From contig NZ_LMUU01000193.1 of the NCBI RefSeq assembly GCF_009765775.1, positions 21,186 to 58,701 of the forward strand: a DNA stretch of 37,516 nt. The letters run 5' to 3'. Shown one piece after another: positions 16,669-25,646 of the stretch. Position 1 is the first letter of the stretch. Each line of letters opens with the position of its first letter. Below the pieces are notes generated by a model. It was not told the origin of the DNA. It saw only the letters and a list, made by a program, of their open reading frames with translations, and searched no databases. Source of the DNA: Beijerinckia sp. L45. Lineage in GTDB: Bacteria > Pseudomonadota > Alphaproteobacteria > Rhizobiales > Beijerinckiaceae. The position numbers were made by a program, and so were the translations under genes.

Positions 16669-17634
16669 ATGCTCTCTCGCACCGCCGACAACCTCTACTG
16701 GCTGTCGCGCTACATGGAACGCGCCGATTTTCTCGCGCGCATCGTTCAAGCCACGCAGCGCCTGACCAGCCTGCCCGTCGATTACGGCCAACCGCGCCAA
16801 GGCACGGAATGGGAGAGTGCGCTTGCCTCGGCAGGCGTCGAAGAGGCCTTCCTCAAGACCGGCGCGCCGATGGACGAGGCCAGCGTCGTGGAATATCTGA
16901 CCTTCTCGGTCGATAATCCCTCGTCGATCCGCAACTGCATCGAATATGCCCGCGCCAATGCTCGTTCGGTGCGCACCGCGCTCACCATCGAGATGTGGGA
17001 GGCGATCAACTCAGCCTGGTTCGAACTCAAACGGTTCGAGCAGATCAACATCGGCCGCAGCCGCTTCGATCGCGAGGAACTCACCCGCTTCCTCGACTTC
17101 GTGAAGAAGATGTCGCTGGATTTCGACGGCTGCGCCTACCGCACCATGCTGCGCAACGATGCCTATTGGTTCTCGCGGCTCGGCGTCTACCTAGAGCGCG
17201 CCGACAACACTGCGCGTATCCTCGACGTGAAGTACCATGTGCTGTTGCCGGAGAGCGAAGCCATCGGCGGTTCGCTCGACTATTTTCAATGGACCGCCAT
17301 TTTGCGTGCGGTGTCGGCGCATACCGCCTACCACTGGGTCTATCGCCAGAGCATCAAGCCCTGGCTCGTCGCGGACCTGCTGATTTTGAAGATGGAAATG
17401 CCGCGCTCGCTCATCGCCTGCTACGACAACATCGTCTACTTCCTCGATGCGCTCGGCCGGGCTTACGGCATACAGGGCGCCTCGCAGCGCCACGCCCGCA
17501 ACGTGATGGAGCGGCTGCAGACGGCGACCACAAGGGAAATCTTCCAGAGCGGCCTGCACGAGTTCATCACCACATTCGTGGAAGACAATAGTCGGCTGGG
17601 CGAGACGATCAGCGCGCAGTATCTGGTAATTTGA
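16669..17634 (+). CDS. Alpha-E domain protein (COG2307, DUF403)
   Basis: 321 residues, almost entirely helical. It starts MLSRTADNLYWLSRYMERAD, a signature of the family, and repeats the same pattern internally (NDAYWFSRLGVYLERADNTA, about 165-184), showing the internal duplication. It is always found beside the circularly permuted ATP-grasp protein and is thought to act with it in a predicted peptide-ligase or peptide-modification system, often also with a transglutaminase-like protein and an Anbu proteasome-like peptidase. Those extra partners are absent here. AGAGGA precedes the ATG. Confidence 0.92.
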   Translation: MLSRTADNLYWLSRYMERADFLARIVQATQRLTSLPVDYGQPRQGTEWESALASAGVEEAFLKTGAPMDEASVVEYLTFSVDNPSSIRNCIEYARANARSVRTALTIEMWEAINSAWFELKRFEQINIGRSRFDREELTRFLDFVKKMSLDFDGCAYRTMLRNDAYWFSRLGVYLERADNTARILDVKYHVLLPESEAIGGSLDYFQWTAILRAVSAHTAYHWVYRQSIKPWLVADLLILKMEMPRSLIACYDNIVYFLDALGRAYGIQGASQRHARNVMERLQTATTREIFQSGLHEFITTFVEDNSRLGETISAQYLVI

Positions 17635-17649
17635 GCAACGAGTTCATCC

Positions 17650-17752
17650 GGCCGGCTTCGCGAGCGCAGCGAAGCCATCCCAGGACAGCGTGACACCGTG
17701 CCGGAAGAAACAACGGCTCTGGATTGCTTTGCTGCGCCTGCAACGACCGGCC
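17650..17752. repeat. Palindromic intergenic repeat (REP/RPE-like, degenerate copy)
   Basis: Two about 34-bp arms (17650-17683 and 17719-17752) are imperfect inverted copies of each other: GGCCGG at the outer ends and GCGCAGC(G/A)AAGC(C/A)ATCC(C)AG at the inner ends. The left arm itself holds a perfect 8-bp hairpin, GGCTTCGC/GCGAAGCC (17654-17676). The GCAGCGAAGCAATCCAG pattern is one I associate with dispersed repeats in Bradyrhizobium-like genomes. It may also help end the alpha-E transcript. Confidence 0.65.
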
Positions 17753-17903
17753 ACTATCGAATAATTAACTCTGATTTTCATGACTTCGTTTACCAAGCAA
17801 TCGGCGTTATCAAGTCCATAACCATGCCAAAGTTTTAAAGGTTACACTTAAAAAATATGCTTTATCATGGCTCCATTGCAGTACGGTGCGTGGGGCGTTG
17901 GTG

Positions 17904-18929
17904 ATGTCAGCTCGGTTGCTTACTCGTGTGTCGCTCATCATGCTCGGCGTCGCGGCGATGCCCTATGCGGCTTACGCCGACGGTCTGGTCATCCCAGGCT
18001 ACGGCCAGCGCGAAGCCGATCGCGACCAGGCCCTCCCTTATCGCGCCGCGGTGTTTCCGCCGCAGCAGCACGGCATTCTCGGCCAGCCCGTGCCGCCGCC
18101 GGATCTCTACGCCCGGCCGACCTATCGCCAAACGCCCTTCCCGCCGGAGCCCGGCCGCTATGGCGGCGGCTTCATCGAGATGCTAATGACGGGCGAAACC
18201 GATGGCCCGCCGCGGCGTGCCCCGGCGCCGGTTTATGCTCCGGCCGCCTACGCGCAGCCTGCGCCGGCCCTCGTCTACGCGCCGCAGAGGGCCAACCTGC
18301 CGCAGGCCGGGCTGCCCGACTATACGCCGCAGCCGCCGGCCTATTACGGTTCGCATCCCGAAGCGCAGGCGGTGCCGCAGCAGCAGGCCTATGCCCAGCA
18401 AGCTTACGCGCAACAGACCTATGCGCCGCAGAACGCGGCCTACGATCCGCTCGCCAACGATCCGGGACTCGCAAGCCGGCCGATCAACCCGATCTACCAG
18501 CGCCAGGACGTCGCCTATGAGGGTCACGAACGGCCCGGCACGATCATCATCGATACGCCCGAAAAATTCCTGTTTCTGGTGCAGCCCGGCGGCCGCGCGC
18601 TGCGCTACGGCATCGGCGTCGGCCGGCCGGGCTTCGCCTGGGCCGGCGTCAAGACGATCAGCCGTAAGGCCGAATGGCCCGGCTGGACGCCACCGCCGGA
18701 AATGGTCCTGCGCCGCCCCGACCTGCCGCGCCACATGGACGGCGGCCCGGCCAACCCGCTGGGCGCCCGGGCGCTGTATCTCGGCTCGTCGCTATACCGG
18801 ATCCACGGCACCAACGAGCCCTACACGATCGGCACCAACGTCTCGTCGGGCTGCATCCGGATGATGAACGAGGATGTCGTCGACCTCTACGGCCGTGTCG
18901 GCGTCGGCACCCGCGTCATCGTGATGTAG
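17904..18929 (+). CDS. L,D-transpeptidase (YkuD/ErfK type) with Pro/Gln/Ala-rich linker
   Basis: 341 residues from ATG 17904. Residues 1-25 form a signal peptide ending AAYA. Residues about 45-190 are rich in Pro, Gln, Ala and Tyr, with repeated short AYAQQ-type units, and probably span the periplasm or bind the wall. The C-terminal YkuD domain (about 205-341) has RIHGTNEPYTIGTNVSSGCI, with H301 and the nucleophile C317. These enzymes make 3-3 crosslinks or attach proteins to peptidoglycan; Hyphomicrobiales have many and rely on them for polar growth. The upstream 120 bp are AT-rich and likely hold its promoter. Confidence 0.9.
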   Translation: MSARLLTRVSLIMLGVAAMPYAAYADGLVIPGYGQREADRDQALPYRAAVFPPQQHGILGQPVPPPDLYARPTYRQTPFPPEPGRYGGGFIEMLMTGETDGPPRRAPAPVYAPAAYAQPAPALVYAPQRANLPQAGLPDYTPQPPAYYGSHPEAQAVPQQQAYAQQAYAQQTYAPQNAAYDPLANDPGLASRPINPIYQRQDVAYEGHERPGTIIIDTPEKFLFLVQPGGRALRYGIGVGRPGFAWAGVKTISRKAEWPGWTPPPEMVLRRPDLPRHMDGGPANPLGARALYLGSSLYRIHGTNEPYTIGTNVSSGCIRMMNEDVVDLYGRVGVGTRVIVM

Positions 18930-18959
18930 CGCCCCCTCATTGCGAGGCGGACGACAACG

Positions 18960-18995
18960 AAAAGCCGGCAACTCGCGAGAGCCGCCGGCTTTTTT
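18960..18995. terminator. Rho-independent terminator after the L,D-transpeptidase
   Basis: AAAAGCCGGC (18960-18969) pairs with GCCGGCTTTT, ending in a T6 run (18990-18995). The A-run on the other side means it could serve the convergent DUF2076 gene as well. Confidence 0.85.
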
Positions 18996-19010
18996 CTAGA
19001 AGATCGCCGG

Positions 19011-19724
19011 TTAGACGTCGGAGCTGTAGTCGCCCGCGTCCTGGGCGTCGTCCTGGTCCTGGTCGGCATCCTGCTGATAGTCGGCGGCCGTGCCGCCGCC
19101 ACCGGCGTCCGATCCATAATAATTGTTGGTGATCGTCTCGCCGCCACCGCCGAAACCGCCACCCATGCCCGGCACGCCGGAGGCGATGCCGAGGCCGTTA
19201 TTGCTGCCGCCGAACAATCCCTTGATCGAGTCCGCCAGGAGCACACCGCCGGCAACGCCCGCCGCCGCGCCGAGCGCGCCATGCAAGAAGCCGCCGCCGC
19301 TCGCCTGCTGCGGCTGGCCGCCCCAGGGGCCGCCCTGCTGCGGCTGCGGCGCATAACCACCCTGAGGCGGATAACCCTGCTGCTGGCCGCCCTGGTTCCA
19401 CGGGCTCCGCTGCTGTGGCTGTGCACCGCCACCGCCGAACAGCGAGCCGATGCCGGACAGAAAGCCGCCGCTGCCGGGCTGCTGCGCGGAACCGCCCTGC
19501 TGCATTTGCTGAAGCTCGGACTCGAGCTGCTGCAGCCTGTCGTTGGCGGCGCGCAGCGCCTGATCCTGGACGATCACGGTCTGCGAGAGGAGGTACGGCG
19601 CATAGGGCTGCTGACGGACGTTGTCGTTGATGAAGGCCTCCGCCTCGCGATCCCGGGTGTTGCCGGACGCGCTGCGCATGCGATCGAACAGGCCTTGCAG
19701 AAGCTGGCGCTCTTCGGGGGACAT
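19011..19724 (-). CDS. DUF2076 domain-containing protein
   Basis: 237 residues from ATG 19724 (GGAG upstream). The N-terminal part, MSPEERQLLQGLFDRMR...EAEAFINDNVRQQPYAPYLL..., is the DUF2076 helical domain, followed by a coiled coil (DRLQQLESELQQMQQG). Then come a long Gly/Gln/Pro-rich region, a hydrophobic glycine-rich segment (ALGAAAGVAGGVLLADSI) that could insert in a membrane, an asparagine-tyrosine patch and an acidic Asp/Gln tail. It is a periplasmic-ligand-like or membrane-associated protein of unknown role; no signal peptide is visible. Divergent from hisS. Confidence 0.84.
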   Translation of the reverse strand: MSPEERQLLQGLFDRMRSASGNTRDREAEAFINDNVRQQPYAPYLLSQTVIVQDQALRAANDRLQQLESELQQMQQGGSAQQPGSGGFLSGIGSLFGGGGAQPQQRSPWNQGGQQQGYPPQGGYAPQPQQGGPWGGQPQQASGGGFLHGALGAAAGVAGGVLLADSIKGLFGGSNNGLGIASGVPGMGGGFGGGGETITNNYYGSDAGGGGTAADYQQDADQDQDDAQDAGDYSSDV

Positions 19725-19851
19725 GGTCTTCTCCAGAAATAAACGCGGATTGGTCCGCGCCAAAGATATGGGGCGCCGTTTGCGGCGTTGAAAGGGCGCA
19801 ACCTTGCGTCCAGCCCCCCGCCACTCGTAAGACACGCCCGGAAACGAGGCG

Positions 19852-21348
19852 ATGATGACTGACATAGAGACGAAACGGGCCGAAGCGCGATTGCCGCGCG
19901 GTCTTGGCGACCGCGGCCCGGAAGACATTGCCGCCACCCACCGCATGCTGGAGGCGATCCGCCAGACCTACGAACTCTACGGGTTCGAAGCGGTGGAGAC
20001 GCCGCTCATCGAGTTCACCGACGCGCTCGGCAAGTTTCTGCCCGACCTCGACCGGCCCAACGAAGGCGTCTTCTCCTTCAAGGACGACGACGAACAGTGG
20101 CTGAGCCTGCGCTACGATCTCACCGCCCCACTCGCCCGCTATGTCGCGGAAAACTTCGACAGGCTCCCGAAGCCGTACCGCTCGTTCCGCGCCGGCATGG
20201 TGTTCCGCAACGAAAAGCCCGGCCCCGGCCGCTTCCGCCAATTCATGCAGTTCGATGCCGACACCGTCGGCTCGGCCAGCGTCGCGGCGGATGCCGAGAT
20301 GTGCATGATGGCAGCGGACACGCTGGAAGCGCTCGGCATCAAGCGCGGCGACTATGTCATCAAGGTCAACAACCGCAAGGTGTTGGACGGTGTGATGGAA
20401 GCCATCGGCCTTGGCGGGCCGGAGAATGCCGGGCGGCGGCTGATCGTGCTGCGGGCGATGGACAAGTTCGACAAGTTCGGCGTCGACGGCGTGCGACTGC
20501 TGCTCGGCACCGGCCGCAAGGACGAGTCGGGCGATTTCACCAAGGGCGCGGGGCTGGATGCGGCGCAGGCCGACAAGGTGCTGGCGATCCTCGACGCCAA
20601 GGGCGCGGACAACCACGCCACCGTCGACAAGCTGGCCGCGGCGTTCGGTGACTCGCCACGTGGCCATGAGGGCACCGAGGAGCTGCGCGCGATCGCCGAT
20701 CTCGTCGCCGGCTACGGCGCCCGCATCAGCATCGATCCCGCGATCGTCCGCGGGTTGGAATATTACACCGGCCCGGTCTTCGAGGCCGAACTGACCTTCG
20801 AGGTCACCGGCGACGACGGCAAGCCGATCCGCTTCGGCTCGGTCGGCGGCGGCGGCCGCTACGACGGGCTCGTCGGCCGCTTCCGCGGCGAAGACGTCCC
20901 GGCAACCGGCTTCTCCATCGGCGTCAGCCGGCTGTTTTCGGCGCTGAAGGCGATCAAGTCGCCCCTCGTCGCCGGCAGCGCCCATCGCGGGCCGGTGGTC
21001 GTGCTGGTCTTGGACAAGCCCGAAATCGCCCGCTACCAAGCTTTGGTCACGCAGCTGCGCTCCGCCGGTATCGCCGCCGAACTCTACCTCGGCCAGTCCG
21101 GCATGAACGCGCAGCTGAAATATGCCGACAAGCGCAAGGCGATCTGCGCGGTGATCCAGGGCTCCAACGAGCGCGACCATGCCGACGGCCCGCAGGTGGT
21201 GGTGCGCGACCTCGTGCTCGGCCTGGAGCTGGCGAAATCGACCAAGGACCGCGCCGACTACATCGAGTTGCGCGCCAAGGCGCAGAGCGCGGTGGCGGAG
21301 ACCGATCTGGTCGCCAAAGTCCGAGAGGTGCTGGGACGGCATACGTAG
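19852..21348 (+). CDS. hisS: Histidyl-tRNA synthetase
   Basis: 498 residues if the first of two tandem ATGs is used (the second, 19855, gives 497; a GAGG site fits either). Class II core: motif 2 [20 protein letters not shown] (about 109-127) and the histidine-specific block [14 protein letters not shown] (from about 301). [14 protein letters not shown] follows, and a C-terminal anticodon-binding domain ([10 protein letters not shown] onward). It charges tRNA-His. This is the longer alphaproteobacterial form. hisZ and hisG follow, so charging and biosynthesis of histidine are grouped, though a 220-bp gap with a palindromic element separates hisS from hisZ. Confidence 0.96.
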   Translation: MMTDIETKRAEARLPRGLGDRGPEDIAATHRMLEAIRQTYELYGFEAVETPLIEFTDALGKFLPDLDRPNEGVFSFKDDDEQWLSLRYDLTAPLARYVAENFDRLPKPYRSFRAGMVFRNEKPGPGRFRQFMQFDADTVGSASVAADAEMCMMAADTLEALGIKRGDYVIKVNNRKVLDGVMEAIGLGGPENAGRRLIVLRAMDKFDKFGVDGVRLLLGTGRKDESGDFTKGAGLDAAQADKVLAILDAKGADNHATVDKLAAAFGDSPRGHEGTEELRAIADLVAGYGARISIDPAIVRGLEYYTGPVFEAELTFEVTGDDGKPIRFGSVGGGGRYDGLVGRFRGEDVPATGFSIGVSRLFSALKAIKSPLVAGSAHRGPVVVLVLDKPEIARYQALVTQLRSAGIAAELYLGQSGMNAQLKYADKRKAICAVIQGSNERDHADGPQVVVRDLVLGLELAKSTKDRADYIELRAKAQSAVAETDLVAKVREVLGRHT

Positions 21349-21360
21349 CCATCTCAATAG

Positions 21361-21465
21361 CCCTCATGGTGAGGAGCACCCGCAGGGTGCGTCTCGAACC
21401 ACGAGGGCGGTCCCAAATCCCTCGTCCTTCGATACGCAGGCTGCGCCTGCTCCTCAGGATGAGGG
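21361..21465. repeat. Paired palindromic repeat (two inverted 47-bp hairpin units) between hisS and hisZ
   Basis: Unit A at 21361-21407 and unit B at 21419-21465 each start CCCTC and end GAGGG and each can fold into a hairpin. Unit B is the inverted copy of unit A (about 38 of 47 positions identical by hand). Eight of the nine differences form four compensatory base-pair changes. It resembles REP/BIME-type elements of Bradyrhizobium-like genomes. Confidence 0.8.
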
Positions 21466-21569
21466 CGTTGTGGTGCGGTCGATCCCGCCCTCTTCACCCT
21501 CTCATCCGAATCCCGTCGCACTGCGGCGCCGCTCTTGATAAAGACAGCGCCACCAACGGAGTGTTTCGC

Positions 21570-22697
21570 GTGCCCCTGCCCTTCGCCGACGACCGCCAGC
21601 GCCAGGAGGCGCTGATCGCGCATCTCGTCACTGCCGGTTACATCCGCTGCGAGCCGCCGATCCTGCAGCCGGCGTCGGCCTTCTTCGACTCCGGCGAGGA
21701 CATGCGCGGGCGGCTGTATCTCACAAGCGACATGGCGGGCGCCGACTTCTGCCTGCGGCCGGAATATACGATCCCGGTCTGCTTGCAGTATCTGGCCTCA
21801 CCGAGCTTCGGCAGCCCCGCGGCCTACTCCTATTGTGGCCCGGTGTTCCGCTTCCGCAAGGACGGCCCCGGCGAATTCATCCAGGCCGGCGTCGAGAGCC
21901 TGGGGCGGACGGATCGCGAGGCCGCCGACGCCGAGATTTTGGCGCTGTCCCTTGACGCCGCCCGTCTCGCCACCGGTACGAATCTCACCACCAAGATCGG
22001 CGATGCCGGCCTGTTCTCCGACCTGCTCGACGCGACCGCGATCTCGGCGCAGTGGCGCCGCCGCATCGTTCGCGGCCTGGCGCAAGGCAAGACGCTTGCT
22101 GCCATTCTCGATGCCGCGCCCAACGGCGGCAACGGTCACGACCACTCGGGCGTCCTCGCGGCGCTGGAGAATGTCGACCGCAAGGGGGCGCGAGCGCTGG
22201 TGGAAGACCTGCTTTCCATCGCCGGCATCGCCACCGTCGGCGGCCGCAGCGCCACCGAGATCGCCGAGCGCTTCCTCGAGCAGGCGGCGCTCAAAGGCCG
22301 ATCCGGCTTTCCCGACGAGACGCGCGCCGTGATCGAGCGCTTTCTCGCCATCGAGGGCGACCCTGATGCCGCCGCCTCGGCGCTACGGACCCTCGCCACC
22401 GACGCCAAGCTCGACCTCGAACCAGCGCTGGAGCGCTTCGACCAGCGCCTCGGCTTCATCGCGGCGCAGGGCATCGCCGTCGGCGAGCTGCATTTTTCGG
22501 CGCGCTTCATCCGCAACCTCGATTATTACACCGGCTTCATTTTCGAGGGCCGCGAGACGGAACGCCCCAACGACCTGCCGTTGGTCGGCGGCGGACGCTA
22601 CGATCGCCTGCTGACAACGCTTGGCGCCAAGAGCGAAGTCCCCGCCGTCGGCGCGGCGCTGTGGGCCGACCGACGCGCCAAAGGAGAAGCGGCATGA
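21570..22697 (+). CDS. hisZ: ATP phosphoribosyltransferase regulatory subunit
   Basis: 375 residues from GTG 21570, with GGAG 8 nt upstream; a second GTG at 21561 is less well placed. It is a catalytically inactive paralogue of HisRS: class II fold with [14 protein letters not shown] and [16 protein letters not shown] (motif-2 like), and [16 protein letters not shown] near the C-terminus, but without an anticodon-binding domain. HisZ forms a hetero-octamer with short HisG and gives histidine feedback control of the first step of histidine synthesis. It overlaps hisG by 4 nt (ATGA). Confidence 0.93.
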   Translation: MPLPFADDRQRQEALIAHLVTAGYIRCEPPILQPASAFFDSGEDMRGRLYLTSDMAGADFCLRPEYTIPVCLQYLASPSFGSPAAYSYCGPVFRFRKDGPGEFIQAGVESLGRTDREAADAEILALSLDAARLATGTNLTTKIGDAGLFSDLLDATAISAQWRRRIVRGLAQGKTLAAILDAAPNGGNGHDHSGVLAALENVDRKGARALVEDLLSIAGIATVGGRSATEIAERFLEQAALKGRSGFPDETRAVIERFLAIEGDPDAAASALRTLATDAKLDLEPALERFDQRLGFIAAQGIAVGELHFSARFIRNLDYYTGFIFEGRETERPNDLPLVGGGRYDRLLTTLGAKSEVPAVGAALWADRRAKGEAA

Positions 22698-23680
22698 GTT
22701 CCGAGCCCTTCGTCCTCGCCGTGCCCTCCAAGGGTCGGCTGCAGGAGAACGCTTTCGCCTTCTTCGGCCGCGCCGGCCTCAAGCTCGCGCAGGGCCGCGG
22801 CGCCCGCGATTACCGCGGCACGCTCGACGGCGTCGACGGTGTCGAAGTCGCCTTCGTGTCAGCGAGCGAGATCGTCGGCCTGCTGGCCTCGGGCCAGGCC
22901 CATATGGGCATTACCGGCGAGGACCTCGTCCGCGAAACGCTCGACGCCGCCGACAGCAAGGTTGCCCTGCTGACCAAGCTGGGATTCGGCTCGGCCAACG
23001 TCGTCGTCGCCGTGCCGCAGGCGTGGATCGACGTCAAGACGATGGCCGATCTCGAGGATGTCGCGGCAGCGTTCTACGCTCGGCGTGGCGAGCGGATGCG
23101 GGTGGCGACGAAATACGTCAACCTTACCCGCCGTTACTTCGCCGAGAGCCACGTCACGGATTACCGCATCGTCGAGAGCCTCGGCGCCACCGAAGGCGCG
23201 CCGGCCGCCGGCCAGGCCGAACTCATCGTCGACATCACCACGACCGGCGCGACGCTCGCCGCCAATGCGCTGAAAGTGCTCGACGATGGCGTGATGCTGC
23301 GCTCCGAGGCCAACCTCGTTGCAGCCCTCTCGGCGCGATGGGACGATCGCAGCAAGGAGCAGGCGCGGCAAATTCTCGCTCGCATCGCAGCGGAGGAAGA
23401 GGCCCGGCTGACTCGCGACGTCGTCGCCCAATTCGCCGAAAAGCACGAGGGCCTGATCGACCAGGCCGCTGCCCTGTTCGGTGCCAAGCGCCGCTCGGAA
23501 AACGTGGCCGGGCGCTTGACGCTGACGTGCCTGCGCGACAAGGTCGCGCCGCTCGCCGACTGGCTCGTCACGCAAGGCGCCGAGCATGTGACGGTTGCCG
23601 CGCACGACTATGTCTTCTCCGCGGCCAATCCGCTGTACGAGACGCTTCTCGCGCGGCTGGCCCTCCGGGACAACGCCTGA
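22694..23680 (+). CDS. hisG: ATP phosphoribosyltransferase (catalytic subunit)
   Basis: 328 residues. The enzyme joins ATP and PRPP, committing to histidine synthesis. Features: [20 protein letters not shown] at the start, [13 protein letters not shown], and the PRPP-binding loop [15 protein letters not shown]. It pairs with HisZ, as short-form HisG does, yet it is about 100 residues longer than a minimal short form; the extra C-terminal part ([16 protein letters not shown] onward) looks like an alphaproteobacterial extension rather than the long-form regulatory domain, though I cannot exclude similarity. The start codon overlaps the hisZ stop. Confidence 0.94.
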   Translation: MSSEPFVLAVPSKGRLQENAFAFFGRAGLKLAQGRGARDYRGTLDGVDGVEVAFVSASEIVGLLASGQAHMGITGEDLVRETLDAADSKVALLTKLGFGSANVVVAVPQAWIDVKTMADLEDVAAAFYARRGERMRVATKYVNLTRRYFAESHVTDYRIVESLGATEGAPAAGQAELIVDITTTGATLAANALKVLDDGVMLRSEANLVAALSARWDDRSKEQARQILARIAAEEEARLTRDVVAQFAEKHEGLIDQAAALFGAKRRSENVAGRLTLTCLRDKVAPLADWLVTQGAEHVTVAAHDYVFSAANPLYETLLARLALRDNA

Positions 23681-23731
23681 ACGGCCTTTGAACCGGATGC
23701 GGTTCCGTCCATTGACGGTGGAGTTTTGACG

Positions 23732-24880
23732 ATGGAAGTCGACGCCTCCCTAGAAGGCGGGACGAGAGGGAATCCTTTGGCTCTGCCTGGTACGAGCGAG
23801 ACCGCAAGCGCGGGGCGGGAGCATCCCGCTCGCAGGCTGACGACCAGGCTTCTCAACGCCGTCATTCCCGACAGCGTGGAGAACAAGAAGGAAGCGCGCC
23901 ACAAGATCGGCCGCACGATCCTGATCGCGTTGAGCGTCGGCATCTTCATCCTCGCCATCGTGGTGGTGGCTCGGACGTTTTCGCAGATCAGTCTCGGCGA
24001 TCTCCGCAGCGCGGTCGCGGCGACCAGCGGCGAGCAGATCGCCACCGCCTTCTTGTTGACCACCATCTCCTTCACCGCATTGACCGGCTACGATGCCCTG
24101 GCACTGCGCCAGCTCAAGCTTCGCGTGCCCTACCCGACCACGGCACTCGCCTCTTTCGCGAGCTACGCGATTTCCTTTACCCTCGGCTTCCCGCTGTTTA
24201 CCGCGGGCACGGTGCGCTACTGGATCTATTCCGGGAAGGGACTGTCGGCCGGCAAGGTCGCGAGCCTGACCGTCATCGCCGGCCTGACCTTCTGGCTCGG
24301 CATGGCGCTGCTGATCGGCATCGGCTTCACCGTTCGCGCCGGCGGCGTCTCCCACCTCGACCATCTCGATCCGATGCTCAACCGGGTGATCGGCATCGCC
24401 ATCATCCTGGTGCTCGGCGCCTATCTCGTCTGGACCTCGCAGGGCCACCGCCATGCGACGATCCAGGGCTACAAGCTCGAACTGCCGGGATTCTGGCTGA
24501 CGTTCGGCCAGATCTGCCTCGGGTTGGTGGATCTCTGCGCGGCCGCCGGCGTGCTGTTCGTGCTGCTGACGCCGCCGCGCGCCATCGACTACCTGACCTT
24601 CGTGACCGTCTACGTCTTCGGCTCGCTGCTCGGCATCGCTTCCAACGCCCCAGGCGGCATCGGCGTCTTCGAAGCCACCATGCTGAAGACGGTGCCGGCG
24701 CATTCCGAGGCGGCGCTGTTCGCCTCGCTGCTGCTGTTCCGCATCATCTATTACCTCGTGCCCTTCGTGCTGGGCCTGGCCCTGCTGGGCGCCCATGAGA
24801 GCATCAAGCGCTGGAAGACCCTGCGCGACGCGATGACCGGCAACAATGATGACGATCCCGACGGGGACACGACGGGGTAG
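23732..24880 (+). CDS. YbhN/UPF0104-family membrane protein (LPG synthase transmembrane domain type)
   Basis: 382 residues from ATG 23732, with GGTGGAG 8 nt upstream. After a roughly 60-residue basic cytoplasmic N-terminus there are about 8 hydrophobic segments, including YAISFTLGFPLFTAGTVRYW and SNAPGGIGVFEATML, the glycine-rich block typical of the MprF flippase half and the YbhN family. It lacks the cytoplasmic transferase domain of MprF, so it may only move lipids. Ends in an acidic Asp tail. It lies 51 bp after hisG, possibly in the same transcript. Confidence 0.83.
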   Translation: MEVDASLEGGTRGNPLALPGTSETASAGREHPARRLTTRLLNAVIPDSVENKKEARHKIGRTILIALSVGIFILAIVVVARTFSQISLGDLRSAVAATSGEQIATAFLLTTISFTALTGYDALALRQLKLRVPYPTTALASFASYAISFTLGFPLFTAGTVRYWIYSGKGLSAGKVASLTVIAGLTFWLGMALLIGIGFTVRAGGVSHLDHLDPMLNRVIGIAIILVLGAYLVWTSQGHRHATIQGYKLELPGFWLTFGQICLGLVDLCAAAGVLFVLLTPPRAIDYLTFVTVYVFGSLLGIASNAPGGIGVFEATMLKTVPAHSEAALFASLLLFRIIYYLVPFVLGLALLGAHESIKRWKTLRDAMTGNNDDDPDGDTTG

Positions 24881-25139
24881 CACCGTAAGCGGGCGCTACG
24901 TCCCCTTCCGTTGTCTGTCAGACCTCGGGGTCTGGCGTTCACCGGGTTTGAGTAGCCGAGGAACAGAAAACCTACATAAGCCGTGCGTAATTGCTTTTGA
25001 CGCTGACGTAAGGGAAGTGTTCAGAGACGGTCAATCGCCGCTGATCGCGGCGAAGTTGGCTCGCCCCGTATAACTTCACGAGGACCGACGCTTGGCCTGC
25101 CCAACTTCGCGCGCCACGCCGGCAGGAGGGTGCTCCAAG
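24881..25139. other. Intergenic region with a small hairpin
   Basis: 259 bp with no supported gene. A hairpin CAGACC-TCGG-GGTCTG (24919-24934) lies 39 bp after the YbhN-like stop; no T-run follows. No promoter or known RNA recognised. Confidence 0.4.
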
Positions 25140-25532
25140 TCATTCCAGGACCACGGGCGGGGCTAGCTCCCCGTTCGCAAAGGAGCTGCTGGTGCGATCA
25201 ATTTCGCCGAAAAACATCATGACGTCATTGCCGTCGACCCCAACGGCGTCGAGTCCGGCGAGCAGCGCGGCGAGTAGCTCATGTTTTCGCTTGGTCAGCG
25301 TCCCCGATGACACCACGACCTCGATCATCAGCAACTCGTCGGTGCGCGGCTTCGGTAATCCAGGATAGGTCGGATCAATCCGCAGATCGTCAGCCTCCAG
25401 GCTAAAGAAACGCTGGAAGATGTCGTTGTGTGGATAGCCGGCGGCGACGCTTGCGGCATGGATCGCGGCGGAGAGCGTGGCCTTGTCGGGGCCCCGTCGG
25501 CTCGATCGCATCGTGATGGTGAACAGGGGCAT
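25140..25532 (-). CDS. Tautomerase-superfamily protein
   Basis: 130 residues starting MPLFTITMRSSRRGPDKATL. Pro2, which becomes the N-terminal residue after Met removal, is the catalytic base of the 4-oxalocrotonate tautomerase/MIF superfamily. Length and the RFFSLEADDLRIDPTYPG and LLMIEVVVSSGTLTKRKHEL segments match the two-unit tautomerase family (Tautomerase_2). The substrate is unknown. The gene stands alone with 114 bp to the DUF1345 gene upstream. Confidence 0.83.
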   Translation of the reverse strand: MPLFTITMRSSRRGPDKATLSAAIHAASVAAGYPHNDIFQRFFSLEADDLRIDPTYPGLPKPRTDELLMIEVVVSSGTLTKRKHELLAALLAGLDAVGVDGNDVMMFFGEIDRTSSSFANGELAPPVVLE

Positions 25533-25646
25533 GGGTTTGTCTCCGAGGTGTCGGCGGCAAGATCCGAAAGCCGGAAAAGATTCGCACCGCCGCTGACATT
25601 TCACACGGCATGGCCTTGCTGCTCGCAAAGACCGCCGCCGCGCCGC

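Noticed and set aside
24846-25073. 75-codon frame after the YbhN-like gene
   Set aside because: Overlaps the end of the previous gene, no ribosome binding site, no domain.
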